64,000 bases of DNA from Pseudomonas hygromyciniae (GTDB lineage: Bacteria; Pseudomonadota; Gammaproteobacteria; Pseudomonadales; Pseudomonadaceae), in NCBI RefSeq assembly GCF_016925675.1, contig NZ_CP070506.1:2912501-2976500 (forward strand). The letters run 5' to 3'. Below are positions 57,121 through 64,000 of the stretch, in pieces (positions within the stretch are counted from its first letter, which is position 1; every line of letters starts with the position of its first letter). The position numbers and the translations under genes were made by a program. Below the pieces are notes generated by a model, which worked only from the letters and a program-made list of their open reading frames with translations, did no database searches and was not told the DNA's origin.

Positions 57121-58457
57121 AGTCCTCAAGCCTGCAAAAGCGCCTGGGCCTGGGTTTGACACTGGGCATGACCTTGCTCTGGCTGGGGGCGACCGTCGGT
57201 GCCTGGTTGGTCGTGCAGCATGAGTTGAACGAGGCGTTCGACAGCGCGCTCGAAGAGACCGCGCAACGCATCCTGCCCTTGGCGGTGCTCGAAATCAGCA
57301 ACCGTGAGGAGTCCCGAGAGGCCCAACACATCGCCACCCTGAAAGTGCATAAGGAATATCTGACCTACCTGGTCCGCGACGCCAAAGGCGAGATTCTGAT
57401 GCAGTCCCATGACGCCAACCCGAAGATCTTCAACAAACAACTGCGCGAAGGATTTTCCACCACTGAAAAGTACCGTCTGTACGCTGCTTCAGCGCTGCGA
57501 GGGACACTGTTTATCGAGATCGCCGAACCTCTCGGGCATCGTCGTGAAGCGGCGCGCGAAGCCCTGTTTGCCTTGCTGTTGCCATTGTTGGCGCTGATCC
57601 CCATCAGCCTGTTGGGCACGTGGTTATTTGTCCGCATCAGTCTGCGCAGCGTGTTGGCCTATCGTCGTGCCGTGGAAGCACGAGGTGCCGGCGACCTGTC
57701 ACCGATCAAAGTGGCGCGACTGCCGGCAGAAATCGACCCCTTGGCTGACGCGGTCAATCACCTGCTGGAGCGTTTGCGCAAGGCATTGGAGGCCGAGCGA
57801 AGCTTCACGGCCAACAGCGCCCATGAACTGCGTACACCGCTGGCGGCGACGTTGGCACAAATCCAGAGACTGCATCACGAAGCGCCCGAAGGATCGTTGC
57901 GGTTGCGAGCGGCAAAGATCGAAAACTCGCTGCGTGACCTGGCGCGGCTTTCGGAAAAACTCATGCAACTGGCCAAGGCCGAGGGCGGCGGGCTGTTGGC
58001 CGAAGCGCCCCAGGACTTGATCCCATTGTTGGCCCATGTGGTCGATGAGTGGAACCATAGCAACGGGCACCGGATCGGGTTGCAACTGCCAGACGAGGCC
58101 AGTGTGTACTCGGCGATTGATCCAGATGCCTTCGGCATTCTGGTGCGCAACTTGATCGAGAACGCCTTGAAGTACGGCGCTGTGAACCAACCGGTCGAAG
58201 TCAGCATCACGGGACAGGCGCTGCTGCGTGTGGTCAATGGTGGCCCAGTAGTGCCCGAGTCGGTATTGCAGCAATTGACGGAGCGCTTTGTTCGGGGGCG
58301 CAGCGAAGTCAGCGGTTCCGGATTGGGATTGGCGATTGCTAAAACCATTGTGCAAGGTGTTGGCGCCACCATGACCTTGGTTTCGCCGGCGACTGGAAGG
58401 GAGGAGGGTTTTGAAGTGAGGGTCCAGTTTTGTGCAGATACAAAAAATGAGCGCTGA
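57117..58457 (+). CDS. Sensor histidine kinase (QseC/PmrB-like)
   Basis: 446 residues. Two transmembrane helices (LGLTLGMTLLWLGATVGAWLVV and ALLLPLLALIPISLLGTWLFV) flank a periplasmic sensor region of about 130 residues (QHELNEAFDSALEETAQRILPLAVLE...). A HAMP-like linker leads to FTANSAHELRTPLAATLAQIQRLHH (phospho-His), then the ATPase domain: LIENALKYGAVNQP, VVNGGPVVP, GSGLGLAIAKTIV. The N-terminal sensor resembles the 2CSK_N/QseC type. Partner of the preceding regulator. Confidence 0.94.
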   Translation: MKSSSLQKRLGLGLTLGMTLLWLGATVGAWLVVQHELNEAFDSALEETAQRILPLAVLEISNREESREAQHIATLKVHKEYLTYLVRDAKGEILMQSHDANPKIFNKQLREGFSTTEKYRLYAASALRGTLFIEIAEPLGHRREAAREALFALLLPLLALIPISLLGTWLFVRISLRSVLAYRRAVEARGAGDLSPIKVARLPAEIDPLADAVNHLLERLRKALEAERSFTANSAHELRTPLAATLAQIQRLHHEAPEGSLRLRAAKIENSLRDLARLSEKLMQLAKAEGGGLLAEAPQDLIPLLAHVVDEWNHSNGHRIGLQLPDEASVYSAIDPDAFGILVRNLIENALKYGAVNQPVEVSITGQALLRVVNGGPVVPESVLQQLTERFVRGRSEVSGSGLGLAIAKTIVQGVGATMTLVSPATGREEGFEVRVQFCADTKNER

Positions 58458-58670
58458 TCAGCATTCTTTATAGAGACAAAGCACAGACAGTCGCGAGTCA
58501 GTGGCTTAGGCAGCTCATGGACATCCATGATATGAGCTATCGTTTAACATAATATACATTATGCGAACCATCATGTACGGAGCTGGGGGGCTCTGGCGGT
58601 CAGATTTGAAGCTTGGCACTGGCTCACACCGGCGTTTTCGCGGACGCGAAAATCGGGGGGACATGAATTA
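58458..58670. other. Intergenic region before transposon, with a perfect palindrome
   Basis: About 210 bases between the kinase gene and the Tn3-type inverted repeat. It holds a perfect 18-base palindrome TTTTCGCGGACGCGAAAA at 58635-58652, followed by CGGGGGGACATGAATTA. I see no gene. The AT-rich AATTA next to the repeat is a possible 5-base target duplication, but the second copy is not in the window. Confidence 0.5.
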
Positions 58671-58717
58671 GGGGTCATGCCGAGATAAGGGAAAATTAGG
58701 ACATTCGCTCTGTAACC
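58671..58717 (+). repeat. Left terminal inverted repeat of Tn3-family transposon
   Basis: Begins GGGGTCATGCCGAGATAAGG and runs about 47 bases. The GGGG start, length and wording fit Tn3-family ends of the Tn4652/Tn5041 type. The tnpA start lies 105 bases inside. No reverse-complement partner occurs up to 64000, so the right end lies beyond the window or has been lost. Confidence 0.7.
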
Positions 58718-58821
58718 TTATGATGTTGCTAGGATTTAAATATTTTTCTGTGTTGCCTTTCCTCGTCCCAAGTTTAGCCGTCTATGCTGAAGCTTTTGCT
58801 TTTCCTTGAGGGACGAACCCT

Positions 58822-61800
58822 ATGGCCTCTCTGGAGCGCACAGCCTATCCGAAGCTGCCAGCGCACCTGTCGACGAAAGAACTTCATCAGTGCTATTCGC
58901 TCTCAGAATTTGAGCTCGAATGGCTCTCTAGAACGGCTAAAAGCCCTGCTCTTACCATTGGGTTAGCCGTTCTGCTGAAAACATTCCAACAGCTTCATTA
59001 CTTCCCCAGTCTTGAAGAGATTCCAACTGAAATCGTCAATCATGTCAGGTCTTGCCTCCGTTACGGGGTTCGTATAGCGCCTCGTTATGCGAACCCCCCG
59101 AACCTTGTATCGCCATCAAACAGCTATCCGTCAATATCTACAGATCACCCCTGTTTTATGGGAGCGATGCTCTGAAAATTGCCGAGAAAACTGCCCACGA
59201 AGCGGCGGAGGTCCTTGATCAGCGCGTTGATGTCATCAATGTCCTGATTGGCGAGCTGCTTGAGCGAGGCTACGAACTCCCGGCCTACTCGACGCTCAAT
59301 GACGCAGCTGAAGACGCCCAAGTTGCTCTCCAGGAAAAGATTTTCAATCGAGTCGTCGATAGAGCTCCGATAGATGTGATCTACCGTCTCAGAGAGCTTC
59401 TTGACACCGATTTCGGTCGTTGCCAAAGCGATTTCAATGCCCTGAAGCAGGTCCCCAAGAAGCCCTCTCGCAAACACTTGGAGATATTGATCGACCACTT
59501 AAGTTGGTTGGGGGGATTCGGTGACCTCGACGCCATCTTTGAGGGAATCGTTGATACCAAGATTTGGTTTTTTGCGAATCAAGCGGAGAAAACGGATGTT
59601 TCAGAGCTTAAGGATTGTTCGCTTCCAAAGCGCTACACTTTGATGCTGGCTCTGATCTACCTGATGCGTGTACGAGCACGGGATCACCTTGCTGAGATGT
59701 TCATCAAGCGAATCGCGACGATTCACAAGCGAGCCAAGGAAGAGTTGGAGCAAATCCAGCTACGTCAGCGCAAAAAGCTAGAGTTGCTCGTGGCCACCTT
59801 GGATGGCGTGATTCAAATTCTCAGCCAAGAACCAAGTGATCAGGAAGCCGGCAGCTTGATTCGCGAGTATCTGTCTCCCGAAGGGAGTCTTGATCACCTT
59901 CGCGAGGCCTGCGCCGAAGTCCAGGCCACAGGCGGCAGTAACTATCTCCCACTACTCTGGAAGCACTTCAAATCCCATCGATCACTGCTGTTCCGCCTGA
60001 GTCTTCTGTTGCAACTGGAGCCAACCACCCAGGATCGCTCGCTTATCGAGGCGCTGCACTTGGTCCAGGCCAACGAGATCCTGCATAGGGAATGGATCGA
60101 CGAGCATGTGGACCTGGCGTTCGCCTCGGATCGTTGGATCAAAGTTGTGCGTCGCGCCGCCAGCGAAGGGCCACCGACCAATCGGCGCTTCCTGGAAGTC
60201 TGCGTTTTTTCCCATCTGGCCAATGAGCTTCGCTCGGGTGATATCTGTGTACTTGGCTCGGAGTCGTTTGCTGACTACCGCAAACAGTTACTGCCTTGGG
60301 ATGAGTGTCTGGCGCGTCTGCCGGAGTACTGCGCAAAGGTTGGCCTGCCGAGTACCGCCAAAGAGTTTGTCGCCAGCTTGAAGGAGCAACTTGAGAGTAC
60401 CGCTCAGCAGTTGGATGACAAGTTTCCCAGTTGCCGCGGTGATGTGTCGATTAATGAGGCCGGTGATCCTGTGCTGCGCCGAGTGGTCGCCCGTGACATC
60501 CCGCCTTCAGCAATCTCGCTACAAACGGCTATCACACAGCGTATGCCTGCCAGGCATGTGCTCGACATCATGGCCAACATCGAACACTGGATTCAGTTCA
60601 CCCGGCATTTCGGGCCGATGTCCGGCAGCGATCCCAAACTGAAGGAGCCGGCCGAGCGCTACCTGATGACGATCTTCGCCATGGGCTGCAACCTAGGGCC
60701 GAACCAGGCCGCTCGCCACCTGGCGGGTAACGTGACCCCGCACATGTTGTCTTACACCAATCGTCGGCACCTGCCACTCGACAAGCTGGATAAGGCCAAC
60801 CGGGAGTTGGTCGAACTTTATCTCCAGCTCGATCTGCCCAAGCTCTGGGGTGACGGCAAGGCGGTCGCGGCCGACGGGACTCAATTCGACTTCTACGATG
60901 AAAACTTGCTCGCCGGCTACCACTTCCGTTACCGGAAGATGGGCGCAGTCGCCTACCGACATGTGGCAAATAACTACATCGCAGTCTTTCAGCACTTCAT
61001 TCCACCTGGCATCTGGGAAGCCATCTATGTCATCGAGGGCCTGTTGAAAGCGGATCATAGCGTTGAAGTCGATACGGTCTATTCAGACACCCAAGGCCAG
61101 TCCGCAACAGTGTTTGCGTTCACCCATTTGCTGGGCATCAATCTAATGCCTCGCATCCGCAACTGGCGCAACCTGGTCATGTATCGGCCCGATCGCTCGG
61201 CCAAGTACAAGCATATCAACAGCCTCTTCACTGATACCGTCAACTGGAGCCAAATAGAAACCCATTGGCAGGATCTGATGCAGGTGGCGCTGTCGATTCA
61301 GGCCGGCAAAATATCTTCGCCAATGCTGCTGCGTAAACTCGGTTCTTACAGTCGGCGCAACAAGCTCTACCATGCAGCGCAGGAGCTGGGATGTGTGATC
61401 CGGACCATTTTCCTGCTCAAATGGATCGGCAACCGAGAGTTGCGCCAAGAAGTAACCGCCAATACCAACAAGATCGAGTCCTACAACGGTTTCTCGAAGT
61501 GGCTATCCTTCGGCGGCGATGTCATCGCCGAGAACGATCCAGATGAGCAACAGAAGCGCTTGCGTTACAACGATATGATCGCTTCCTCGGTGATCTTGCA
61601 GAACACCGTCGACATGATGCGGATCCTGCAGAAGCTAGCCCGTGATGGTTGGCAGTTTACCGATGAAGACGTATCGTTTCTCAGCCCTTACCTGACCAGC
61701 AACGTCAAACGCTTTGGCGAATTCAATCTCAGCCTCAAGCGTCCACCGGAACCCTGGATCAAGGATTCCATTTTCCAGCAGGCCGCGGGTTCAATTCGTG

Positions 61801-61841
61801 GACAAACGATGCCCAATAACAGAGTTGAGGAGACGAACTGA
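58822..61841 (+). pseudogene. tnpA: Tn3-family transposase TnpA, frameshifted
   Basis: Reconstructed about 1005 residues, the family norm. N-terminus MASLERTAYPKLPAHLSTKELHQCYSLSEFELEWL (DUF4158 region), then the DDE part: KAVAADGTQFDFYDENLLAGYHFRYRKMGAVAYRH (first Asp), EVDTVYSDTQGQSATVFAFTHLLGI (second Asp), TNTNKIESYNGFSKWLSFGG (Glu). A +1 in C6 59094-59099 and another in T4 59154-59157 break the frame between residues about 90 and 115; corrected, NPRTLYRHQTAIRQYLQITPV joins them. It cuts and joins transposon ends in replicative transposition. The stop overlaps the next ATG. Confidence 0.9.
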
Positions 61842-62200
61842 TGCACATTCCACCCGCTTCGTTTCGAGTGACGCCCTACGGCGAAGTGGATGCCGCTGCA
61901 CTGGACAGGTTGCGAGATAGCTTTGACACCTCCCAGATTCTGCTGTTGGTGGATCGACTGGATACCTGTCTGGCTGAGCTGGGTGGAGTTGTGGCTGTCC
62001 GTGATGAGTTGCTGAAGCTCCACGCGATGACCCTAACCCTTGTAGAGGGCGCTCCACTGACTGTACCTACTGAGAATGCCTGCATCTGGTCGGAGGCCGA
62101 ATCGCTACAACAGGATCTTGAGGCCCTCGCTGGGTGGGTGCATTCTGCCCAAGCAGCGATATCCCCTTTGGTCAATCTAACACCCGACCATGAGCAGTAA
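61841..62200 (+). CDS. TnpC-like protein, transposon accessory
   Basis: 119 residues starting MHIPPASFRVTPYGEVDAAALDRLRDSFDTSQILLLVDRLDTCLAELGGVVAVRDELLKLHAMTLTLVEG. Mostly helical, no enzyme motif. The ATG overlaps the tnpA stop (TGATG). A protein of about 120 residues, TnpC, is encoded by Tn4652 and lowers transposase level; the size and position agree, so this is probably its homologue. The assignment is from context and length; I cannot compare sequences here. Confidence 0.6.
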   Translation: MHIPPASFRVTPYGEVDAAALDRLRDSFDTSQILLLVDRLDTCLAELGGVVAVRDELLKLHAMTLTLVEGAPLTVPTENACIWSEAESLQQDLEALAGWVHSAQAAISPLVNLTPDHEQ

Positions 62201-62430
62201 GCCCTTGGAAATAGGCAACTACAACGGCGCCGCATGACGTAGGGCTCAGCAAGCATTTCGCAGGAGGTGCTCGACGAAGTTCAATTAGCTTTCGCCGCCT
62301 CAGGAGCCCCTATCGTGAGGGACATTTGTACCTTTCCTAGACATGGCTAAAGCAGGCGCTCGACAATACCGCGTATCGCGTCGTCCTCCAACTCAGAGGG
62401 GGCGAACCAGGAAAGGTATTGCCACTACAT

Positions 62431-62790
62431 ATGCTCTATCTCACGGACGTCCAACCAACCTTCTGCCCCCAGTGCGGAAAACCCATAGAAATCAGACTGC
62501 ATGGCTGGGAGGCTCAGGATCGGTTTTACAACGCCAAACACCCCTTCCTCTGTGACTGCGGGGCCCGTTACCTAATTGCCGAAGACACGGTGTCCAAGGC
62601 CTTCGATGGTGCTGAATCAGTCGGTGGCGATGCGGGTTTCGACCGAGCGGCCAAAGGCAAGCTGCTATCCGAACTCTACGTGATCCTAGGCACACTCGAT
62701 GCTCCCGAGGACGTGCTCGATCAAGTTTTTGCAGCGGTCGAGGGATACCCTCTGCCGCATTCGACATTGCTACCCTTCAAGACTAAGTAG
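62431..62790 (+). CDS. Small zinc-ribbon-like protein, unknown function
   Basis: 119 residues from ATG 62431 (MLYLTDVQPTFCPQCGKPIEIRLHGWEAQDRF). CPQC and, 30 residues on, LCDCGARYL suggest a metal-binding ribbon. The C-terminal half is helical (AKGKLLSELYVILGTLDAPEDVLDQVFAAVEGYPL). A TTG at 62419 would add four residues, but GGAAAGG at 62410 sits too close to it. It lies 230 bases past the TnpC-like gene and is probably a passenger of the transposon. No known role. Confidence 0.6.
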   Translation: MLYLTDVQPTFCPQCGKPIEIRLHGWEAQDRFYNAKHPFLCDCGARYLIAEDTVSKAFDGAESVGGDAGFDRAAKGKLLSELYVILGTLDAPEDVLDQVFAAVEGYPLPHSTLLPFKTK

Positions 62791-62953
62791 ATGAGCAAGT
62801 AAGATTCACTGGTTTGCTGTTTCCAACCCCGAGCAGAAGCGCTACCCCGAATGGCGGCGATCCTTCGGAACTACTGAGGAGGGCGTCGTTTTCGTGCTGG
62901 CCTCCATGGCCGGTGACTGCTCTGAACTCCATGTGATGCTCTGCGCCCGCTAA
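62791..62953 (+). CDS. Possible small ORF with one-base shift
   Basis: The ATG at 62791 immediately follows the previous stop (TAG ATG). Its frame stops after three codons, but skipping one base near 62800 opens 53 residues: MSKKIHWFAVSNPEQKRYPEWRRSFGT...GDCSELHVMLCAR. Given the many single-base insertions in this window, the shift may be an error and the protein real. Support is limited to its plausible composition and position. Confidence 0.35.
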
Positions 62954-62992
62954 GATTTCGGAGCTGGCGGCGGGTCATCTTCAAAGCTGCCA

Positions 62993-63199
62993 TTACGGTA
63001 TCGATGGGGGCAGAATTGCTTTCCTCTCTTCGAAGTGTCCATCGGTAAGGTAAATCATTTCGTATGCATTGCAGTCGCCCTGATGGGTGGGCTGCAACAG
63101 AATGTGTCCCAGTTCACCCATCTCGACATCGCGCAGTTTGTAAGCGACGGAACCGTCTCCGAGGAACTCCCGATCAACCTTGAGTTCTTTCGGCGACAT
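62993..63199 (-). CDS. Small hypothetical protein
   Basis: 68 residues from ATG 63199 (GGAGAAGG six bases upstream): MSPKELKVDREFLGDGSVAYKLRDVEMGELGHILLQPT...GHFEERKAILPPSIP. Looks like a compact beta-rich protein. The longer open frame that runs up to 63385 has no start support. I do not recognise the family. Between it and the PII-like gene (63200-63478) I see no gene. Confidence 0.55.
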   Translation of the reverse strand: MSPKELKVDREFLGDGSVAYKLRDVEMGELGHILLQPTHQGDCNAYEMIYLTDGHFEERKAILPPSIP

Positions 63200-63478
63200 G
63201 GTGGCCTTCTCCAATTCAGGTTGTGAATGCCCACGTCTCACGGGTGATGGCCGCAATGGTGACAGCCAGTGTCTCGGATGGGCCATCAGCGACCAAGCAA
63301 CGTTGCCATGGCTCAGCCTGAGGGTTGGCCGGGATTCGCGCCAAAACCGCCAAAACAACCTTAAGTAATTGATACTAAAGATCAATCAAGTCAAAGCTCC
63401 GAGCACGAAAGCGCTGCTGTAACACATGCGTATACTTTCGTGCCATCCCGTCACCACGACAGCCCTTACCCTTCTCGC

Positions 63479-63781
63479 TCAGAATTTTTCTGACCGTAGC
63501 ACGTCGATGCTGCTCACGAACAAGATCATGGCGTAATTGTCGTAGTAATGCGTCTGCAGGTAGGTGGCGATTGTTGAGGCTGTATCGGCATCGCACACCA
63601 CCTCAATGCGGATGTTACCGCTCGCCTCCCAGCCGGCATTGCGAACGCCACGACCGCCTTTGCCACGAGCGTCGGTGATGGTGTATCCGTGGGCACCTAA
63701 CCGCTCGATATCCCGGATCAGAGTGCCCTCGACTGCTGCTTCTGTGACGATGGTCAACAGCTTGCGCGTATGTCCTTCCAT
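63479..63781 (-). CDS. PII-like signalling protein, SbtB-type
   Basis: 100 residues from ATG 63781 (GGAGG nine bases upstream; the nearer ATG three codons earlier directly abuts the site). RKLLTIVTEAAVEGTLIRDIERLGAHGYTITDARGKGGRGVRNAGWEASGNIRIEVVCDADTASTIATYLQTHYYDNYAMILFVSSIDVLR follows the PII fold with a T-loop-like ARGKGGRGVRNAGW. It adjoins an SbtA-like permease, the standard pair in which SbtB senses adenine nucleotides or carbon status and controls bicarbonate uptake. Confidence 0.85.
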   Translation of the reverse strand: MEGHTRKLLTIVTEAAVEGTLIRDIERLGAHGYTITDARGKGGRGVRNAGWEASGNIRIEVVCDADTASTIATYLQTHYYDNYAMILFVSSIDVLRSEKF

Positions 63782-63786
63782 TAGTT

Positions 63787-64000
63787 TCATCCTCCCAGGG
63801 ACGTGTGCGCCCACACGGCGAGCGCATAATAAATTGGGATACCCACCAAGACATTGAACGGGAATGTGACGCCCAGCGAAGCGGCCAGCGACAAGGTGGG
63901 GGTTGGCCTCGGGCACCGATATGCGCATGGCGGCGGGTACCGCGATGTAAGAAGCACTGGCGGCCAGCGTGGCAAGCATGGCTATCCCCCCGACGGACAA
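63787..64000 (-). pseudogene. SbtA-like bicarbonate permease, 3' part, frameshifted
   Basis: Runs off the right edge. Upstream frame: LSVGGIAMLATLAASASYIAVPAAMRISVPEANP; after removing one base from G5 63898-63902 (plus strand) it continues TLSLAASLGVTFPFNVLVGIPIYYALAVWAHTSLGG and stops at 63787. These are the last two membrane helices of the sodium-dependent bicarbonate transporter family (DUF897/SbtA). The stop overlaps an upstream ATG of the PII-like gene, so the two are coupled. The shift is in a homopolymer and is probably technical. Confidence 0.82.

Noticed and set aside
62343..62555. 70-residue basic ORF overlapping the zinc-ribbon gene
   Set aside because: Its second half is an out-of-frame reading of the CPQC protein; arginine/proline-rich composition typical of a shadow.
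63375..63596. 73-residue minus-strand frame overlapping the PII-like gene
   Set aside because: Out of frame with the recognisable PII-like protein for most of its length and without start support.
1..64000. tRNA, rRNA, CRISPR array, prophage or integron
   Set aside because: I found no cloverleaf-like sequence, rRNA core, spaced direct repeats, phage structural genes or attC-like sites.

Overview
The window is high-GC Pseudomonas chromosome, most likely from the P. fluorescens group. The evidence is the alkaline-protease/lipase secretion locus in its usual order (aprI end, aprD, aprE, aprF, pspA, pspB, lipA), REP/REPIN-type repeats, and housekeeping-like genes with Pseudomonas-type sequences. 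The left edge cuts aprI. The right edge lies inside an sbtA-like permease, downstream of a Tn3-family transposase.

Layout. 1-13.3 kb: type I exporter AprDEF, two subtilase autotransporters and a family I.3 RTX lipase. 13.3-19.1 kb: a small lipoprotein, a FAN1-type nuclease overlapping a nuclease-helicase fusion, an alpha/beta hydrolase and an NTF2-like protein. 19.2-20.1 kb: two long structured repeats in opposite orientation around a REPIN; a third copy lies between pspB and lipA. 20.1-30.9 kb: alpha-E/ATP-grasp pair, a membrane protein, a 1.3-kilo-residue toxin-like protein, an Lrp regulator, an EamA remnant, rlhA and a RidA. 30.9-36.8 kb: a TetR-linked VOC/OpuAC/RidA operon, followed by a decayed second copy that retains a MFS transporter and the same double operator. 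36.9-49.9 kb: a second complete type I secretion system, a LuxR-type two-component pair and a 1980-residue RTX heme peroxidase. 49.9-52.3 kb: a small accessory patch (YeeE/YedE pair, broken flavoprotein) flanked by two versions of the 3' end of a VIT-family gene. 52.3-58.5 kb: a flavin/PepSY electron-transfer operon (ApbE, PepSY-flavodoxin reductase, DUF2271, PepSY) divergent from an OmpR-type two-component system. 58.7-64 kb: left end of a Tn3-family transposon, its transposase, a TnpC-like protein, and possible passengers including sbtA/sbtB-like genes.

How the genes work together. Two separate type I exporters sit beside their own substrates: lipase (and the protease encoded upstream) for AprDEF, and the peroxidase for the second system. 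Each two-component pair adjoins the module it probably controls. The TetR regulator probably acts through a double TTATC-N4-GATAA palindrome found before both copies of the VOC operon.

Caution. Eleven genes carry about 18 single-base indels, nearly all +1 and nearly all in short homopolymers (pspB, lipA, fan1, eamA remnant, rlhA, the second HlyD, both genes of the LuxR/HisKA_3 pair, the PepSY gene, tnpA, sbtA). This looks like sequencing error rather than gene decay. Such genes are given below with reconstructed limits and labelled frameshifted. The larger deletions (EamA, VOC', RidA', TetR', flavoprotein) do not fit that explanation and look real.
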